Shown: positions 61,826 to 64,000 of the stretch, one piece after another
Numbering within the stretch: position 1 is the first letter of the stretch
How the letters are laid out: every line of letters starts with the position of its first letter
Assembly: GCA_964417875.1 (NCBI GenBank)
Contig: CAYQJU010000001.1
Coordinates: 1-64,000 of the forward strand
Length of the DNA: 64,000 nucleotides
Direction: 5' to 3'
Source: ZC4RG30 sp964417875
GTDB lineage: Bacteria; Pseudomonadota; Gammaproteobacteria; Steroidobacterales; Steroidobacteraceae
Program-made: the position numbers and the translations under genes
Notes under the pieces: generated by a model
Told to the model about the DNA's origin: nothing
The model's database searches: none
The model's input: the letters and a program-made list of their open reading frames with translations, nothing else

Positions 61826-63409
61826 ATGGCACTTGTCATCAACACCAACGTGATGTCGCTGAACGCACAGCGCAACCTCACGACTTCCAGCAGTGCGCTG
61901 GCCAACTCGCTGCAGCGCCTGTCTTCGGGCCTGCGCATCAACAGCGCGAAGGACGACGCCGCCGGTCTTGCGATCTCCAACCGCATGACCACGCAGATCA
62001 ACGGCCTGAACCAGGCCGTGCGCAATGCAAACGACGGCATCTCGCTGGCCCAGACCACCGAAGGCGCCCTGCAGGAAGTGACCAACAACCTGCAGCGCAT
62101 CCGTGAGCTGGCCGTGCAGTCGGCCAACGCGACGAACTCGGACAACGACCGCATGGCGCTGAACCAGGAAGTCGACCAGCGCCTGCAGGAAATCCAGCGC
62201 ATCGCCAGCCAGACCTCGTTCAACGGCCGCAAGGTGCTGGACGGCAGCTTCGGCAACGCGCTCTTCCAGGTCGGTGCGAACGTCGGCGAGACGATCTCGG
62301 TCGGCCTCAGCACCAGCATGAACACTGACCGCATCGGCAACATTCATTCCTCTGCCGGCACCGGCGTGAACGTGAACGACGTCATTGCCGCGACGGCTGG
62401 TACCCCGGCTACCGAAGCGCAGGTCGCGGTGCCGGCTACGTCTGCCGCACTTGGTACGCTTGCAACCTCGGCCAACGGCGCGGGCGCCGGTGACGGATTC
62501 GACTTTGTGCTGTCGCTGGACGCTGGCGATGTTACTTTGGACGTCACCGCCACGATCGACGGCGGCGATGATCTGGATGCAACCGCTTTTGCGACTGCCC
62601 TGACCGCCGCCGGATTCGCAGATGATGGTGACGCTGTCAGCGGATTCACGATCAATTTCAACGGCGAAGCGGATCTGGCGAGCGCCCTGAGCGCAGGCAG
62701 CATCACCTTCTCGCGTGCAGACGGCGTGAACTTCTCCGTCTCCCAGGCCTTCGATGACGCTGACGGTGGTACACCTGCAAACGAGACGGGCTTCGGTGGT
62801 GCTGCCATCGGCGCCACCACCACCAACGGCTCGGAAGCCGTTGACGCCGCCGATGCCGAGCCGGGCACGCCGATCGGCGCCCTGACCATCCAGGTGGGCA
62901 GCGGCGAGGCGGTGGACCTGTCGGGTGAGTACGCCACGGCGCAGGAGTTGATCGACCGCATCGCAACTGCGGGTGCCGTTGCCACCGTGGATGCGGAGGG
63001 CAACCTGACGATCTCCGCCGCGGAAGAGTTCACGCTGACGGGCGCCGGTGCGGCAGACCTCGGCCTGACGGCCGGTGCGTCGACGGAGTCGACCACGGGG
63101 CTGACGCAGGTCAACGTGCTGAATGTCTCGGATTCCAACGATGCCATCCTGCGCATCGATTCGGCTCTGACCGCGGTCAGCGACCTGCGTGGCACCCTGG
63201 GTGCCATCCAGAACCGCTTCGAGTCGACCATCAACAGCATCCAGACGGTGTCGGAGAACCTCTCTGCCTCGCGCAGCCGCATCATGGACACGGACTTCGC
63301 CGCCGAAACGGCTGCGCTGACCCGCGCCCAGATCCTGCAGCAGGCCGGTACCGCCATGGTGGCCCAGGCCAACACGGTGCCGCAGAACGTGCTGTCGCTG
63401 CTGCGCTAA
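61826..63409 (+). CDS. fliC: Flagellin FliC
   Basis: A 527-residue filament subunit. The conserved N-terminal D0/D1 (about 1-175, ALVINTNVMSLNAQRNL ... NDGISLAQTTEGALQE) and C-terminal D1/D0 (about 435-527, ending TAMVAQANTVPQNVLSLLR) enclose a variable surface region of about 250 residues rich in Ala, Gly, Asp and Thr and without Cys. Part of the variable region has the flagellin IN motif (LTIQVGSGEAVDLSGEYATAQELIDRI). Ribosome site AGGAG 8 bases before the ATG. It has its own sigma28 promoter and terminator, so it is transcribed alone. Confidence 0.97.
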   Translation: MALVINTNVMSLNAQRNLTTSSSALANSLQRLSSGLRINSAKDDAAGLAISNRMTTQINGLNQAVRNANDGISLAQTTEGALQEVTNNLQRIRELAVQSANATNSDNDRMALNQEVDQRLQEIQRIASQTSFNGRKVLDGSFGNALFQVGANVGETISVGLSTSMNTDRIGNIHSSAGTGVNVNDVIAATAGTPATEAQVAVPATSAALGTLATSANGAGAGDGFDFVLSLDAGDVTLDVTATIDGGDDLDATAFATALTAAGFADDGDAVSGFTINFNGEADLASALSAGSITFSRADGVNFSVSQAFDDADGGTPANETGFGGAAIGATTTNGSEAVDAADAEPGTPIGALTIQVGSGEAVDLSGEYATAQELIDRIATAGAVATVDAEGNLTISAAEEFTLTGAGAADLGLTAGASTESTTGLTQVNVLNVSDSNDAILRIDSALTAVSDLRGTLGAIQNRFESTINSIQTVSENLSASRSRIMDTDFAAETAALTRAQILQQAGTAMVAQANTVPQNVLSLLR

Positions 63410-63438
63410 GGCATGCGTCAGACACCTTGACCGGAATC

Positions 63439-63468
63439 GGCGGGGGCCCTCACGGGCTCCCGCCTTTT
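63439..63468 (+). terminator. Intrinsic terminator of fliC
   Basis: GGCGGGGGCCC (63439-63449) pairs with GGGCTCCCGCC (63454-63464), with one G-U pair and a TCAC loop, followed by TTTT. It lies 30 bases after the flagellin stop. Confidence 0.88.
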
Positions 63469-63489
63469 GCCGTCAGCTAGCGAGGGAAC

Positions 63490-63855
63490 ATGGAAATCCC
63501 GGTCTCCAAGCCGATCGCTGCAAGTTCCGTCCCTGCATCACAGCCGGACATGAAGCAGGCCGGGCCCGCCGTTGTCGAACGCGTTGCGGCGCCGGCACCA
63601 GTGGCGGAAGTCGAGAAGGTTCCCGTGACGAATATCCTGCAGACGCAGGAAGCCATCGCCGAACAGGTCAGCCGCTACCTGCAGACCTCGGCCCGCAACC
63701 TTGAATTCCAGGTCGAAGGGGACTCCGCGACACCCGTCATCATCGTGCGCGATGGTGAGGGCAATGTGATCCGGCGCATCCCGGGCGAAGATGCCCTGCA
63801 GATGCTGCGTCTCGCGAATGCGCAATCGGGCACATTCGTGAATTCGATCGCCTGA
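63490..63855 (+). CDS. flaG: FlaG family protein
   Basis: A 121-residue protein with a disordered N-terminus (Pro/Ala/Val-rich, 1-55) and the FlaG domain NLEFQVEGDSATPVIIVRDGEGNVIRRIPGEDALQML (about 78-113). FlaG affects filament length in several polar flagellates; its mode of action is not settled. It stands in the common place between flagellin and fliD. No clear promoter is seen after the fliC terminator, so some read-through or an unseen promoter is needed. Confidence 0.9.
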   Translation: MEIPVSKPIAASSVPASQPDMKQAGPAVVERVAAPAPVAEVEKVPVTNILQTQEAIAEQVSRYLQTSARNLEFQVEGDSATPVIIVRDGEGNVIRRIPGEDALQMLRLANAQSGTFVNSIA

Positions 63856-63867
63856 CATACTGCTGGC

Positions 63868-64000
63868 ATGGCGACCATCTCATCTCCGGGGCTGGGTTCG
63901 GGACTGGATATCCACTCGCTGGTTTCACAGCTGGTGGCGGCCGAACGTGCGCCGAAGGACCGTCAGCTCACCAGCACCGACGCGAAGCTCACCACCGAAT
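63868..64000 (+). CDS. fliD: Filament cap protein FliD (HAP2), 5' part only
   Basis: The first 44 codons are in the window. They begin MATISSPGLGSGLDIHSLVS and continue QLVAAERAPKDRQLTSTDAKLT, the near-invariant FliD start with the SGLD motif. FliD caps the growing filament and folds flagellin into place. It starts 12 bases after flaG and is probably cotranscribed with it. The rest lies beyond the right edge. Confidence 0.93.
   Translation, partial: MATISSPGLGSGLDIHSLVSQLVAAERAPKDRQLTSTDAKLTTE

Noticed and set aside
62344..63375. 343-codon minus-strand frame opposite the flagellin insert
   Set aside because: Ser/Ala/Pro-rich shadow of fliC with no ribosome site.

Overview
The window is GC-rich, tightly packed bacterial chromosome. 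The content suggests a motile gammaproteobacterium with one flagellum system: an elongator-type tRNA-Met with encoded CCA, TorF-family putative porins, the fused RlmKL methyltransferase, a putrescine pathway built from PuuA/PuuB/PuuD/SpuC-type enzymes, and a flagellar cluster run by sigma54 and sigma28. The placement, perhaps near Nevskiales, Steroidobacterales or Xanthomonadales, is inference only. I see no CRISPR array, insertion sequence, prophage or antibiotic-resistance island. The window cuts ychF at its left end and fliD at its right end.

Layout. 1-3.7 kb: the end of ychF, a hairpin-rich gap, a TonB-dependent receptor and tRNA-Met. 3.7-12.9 kb: a divergent envelope locus. On the minus strand are a membrane protein, DUF4129, DUF4350, MoxR ATPase and DUF58; on the plus strand are RDD, SpoIIM-like, a c-type-cytochrome-like secreted protein and a GDT1/UPF0016 transporter. 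12.9-18 kb: a 23-residue membrane peptide with a four-helix-type membrane protein, then a MacAB-like ABC export operon. 18-23.8 kb: pyrophosphatase, glycerate kinase with a hydroxyacid reductase, a TolC-type lipoprotein and two tandem TorF porins. 23.9-32.9 kb: a class III aminotransferase divergent from an aldehyde dehydrogenase, rlmKL, a two-subunit molybdenum hydroxylase, and an S1/P1 nuclease.

32.8-43.4 kb is a putrescine uptake and gamma-glutamylation locus: PuuB, two glutamine-synthetase-like enzymes, PuuD, a SpuC-type aminotransferase and a four-gene PotFGHI-type importer. With the aldehyde dehydrogenase and second aminotransferase at 23.9-26.8 kb, every step from outside putrescine to GABA and succinate semialdehyde has a candidate enzyme. 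43.4-46.5 kb holds a polyphosphate-glucokinase-like ROK kinase and two PLP enzymes of sulfur amino acid type.

46.6-64 kb is the flagellar region: an HDOD protein, motAB, flgMN and flgA on the minus strand, and flgBCDEFGHIJKL, fliC, flaG and fliD on the plus strand. Its control can be read from the DNA. Two perfect sigma54 promoter cores face away from each other between flgA and flgB. Sigma28 promoters precede motA, flgM, flgK (inside the flgJ coding end) and fliC. This fits a hierarchy in which the hook and basal body are made first under sigma54, and FlgM export then releases sigma28 for hook-filament junction, filament and motor genes.
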